Below, one piece after another: positions 4,972-5,102 of a DNA stretch of 5,102 bases (position 1 is the first letter of the stretch; every line of letters begins with the position of its first letter). Below the pieces are notes generated by a model. The model had not been told where the DNA came from, ran no database searches, and worked only from the letters and a program-made list of their open reading frames with translations. The translations under genes and the position numbers were made by a program. Source of the stretch: Candidatus Arcanibacter lacustris (GTDB lineage Bacteria; Pseudomonadota; Alphaproteobacteria; Rickettsiales; Arcanibacteraceae); NCBI GenBank assembly GCA_000970895.1, contig JYHA01000125.1:1-5102 (forward strand). Reading direction: 5' to 3'.

Positions 4972-5102
4972 TAATATCCATAGATTTTAAATAATAAGGA
5001 TCTGACTGTTTGAGCTGCTTATACCAAATCCCATGTTTTTTAGCATACTAGTCGTTGCTAGTTCCAAAATTTTTATAAAAACCGAGATAGTGCCTTGTAT
5101 TT
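4972..5102. other. Right-hand spacer with possible minus-strand gene remnant
   Basis: No plus-strand gene is seen. On the minus strand a frame runs from the window edge (5101) to a TAA at 4958-4960, 48 codons interrupted by one TAG at 5048-5050 that lies inside the inverted-repeat arm. The part after that TAG reads YAKKHGIWYKQLKQSDPYYL and onward for 9 more residues, which looks protein-like, but there is no start and no recognised family. It may be the tail of a convergent gene cut by the repeat, or chance. Confidence 0.25.
5047..5076 (-). repeat. Right arm of the ~30-bp inverted repeat
   Basis: Reverse complement of the left arm at 864-894: 21 identical bases (5047-5067), then a one-base gap and the shared AT-rich outer part. 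The hairpin here is weaker (ACTAG/CTAGT stem). It starts 75 bases after the TGA of the split gene. Outside the arms some further similarity may exist (CAC and ATCT followed by a GG), but it is too weak to claim. Confidence 0.8.

Noticed and set aside
4965..5021. Terminator after the large gene (ATCCTT and AAGGAT pairing)
   Set aside because: Only six pairs hold around a long loop, with many mismatches beyond and no T-run directly after; too weak to call.
1..5102. CRISPR array, tRNA or rRNA genes
   Set aside because: No regularly spaced direct repeats and no cloverleaf or conserved rRNA sequence was seen on either strand.

Overview
The window is AT-rich DNA with the look of an obligate intracellular alphaproteobacterium, most likely a member of the Rickettsiales. 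This rests on base composition, very sparse Shine-Dalgarno signals, an ISAzo13-type insertion-sequence remnant, a large ankyrin-repeat protein and a eukaryote-like RNA-binding architecture. No rRNA, tRNA or core gene is present to anchor the taxonomy, so the placement is inference.

Layout. Positions 1-668 hold the 3' part of an ISAzo13-family transposase gene, with all three DDE acidic residues visible; the IS end probably lies near 696. Positions 669-1232 carry no convincing gene. This stretch holds one arm of a long inverted repeat (864-894), a 10-bp-stem hairpin followed by seven T (1002-1067), and a likely promoter whose TTGACA box (1167-1172) is followed by an AT-rich palindrome (1185-1216) just before the next start codon. 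Positions 1233-4971 are one large gene now split into two reading frames (1233-3488 and 3397-4971) by a one-base frameshift at an A6 run (3365-3370). Positions 4972-5102 are non-coding or the remnant of a minus-strand gene, and contain the second, oppositely oriented arm of the inverted repeat (5047-5076).

The main item is the large gene. Removing one A restores a protein of 1245 residues. In order it has about five 38-residue helical repeats of the octotricopeptide (OPR) type, a RAP domain with an IEIDGPDHY core, a lysine-rich linker, a long ankyrin-repeat region, a 41/42-residue tandem duplication, and a C-terminal domain of about 180 residues that I do not recognise. OPR and RAP are RNA-binding modules of organelle gene expression in algae and apicomplexans (with RAP also in the animal FASTK proteins), whereas ankyrin arrays are typical of symbiont effectors. 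A fusion of the two suggests an RNA-directed host-interaction protein. The gene is bracketed by inverted repeats about 4.2 kb apart, which could mark it as a mobile cargo unit, although no transposase lies between them.
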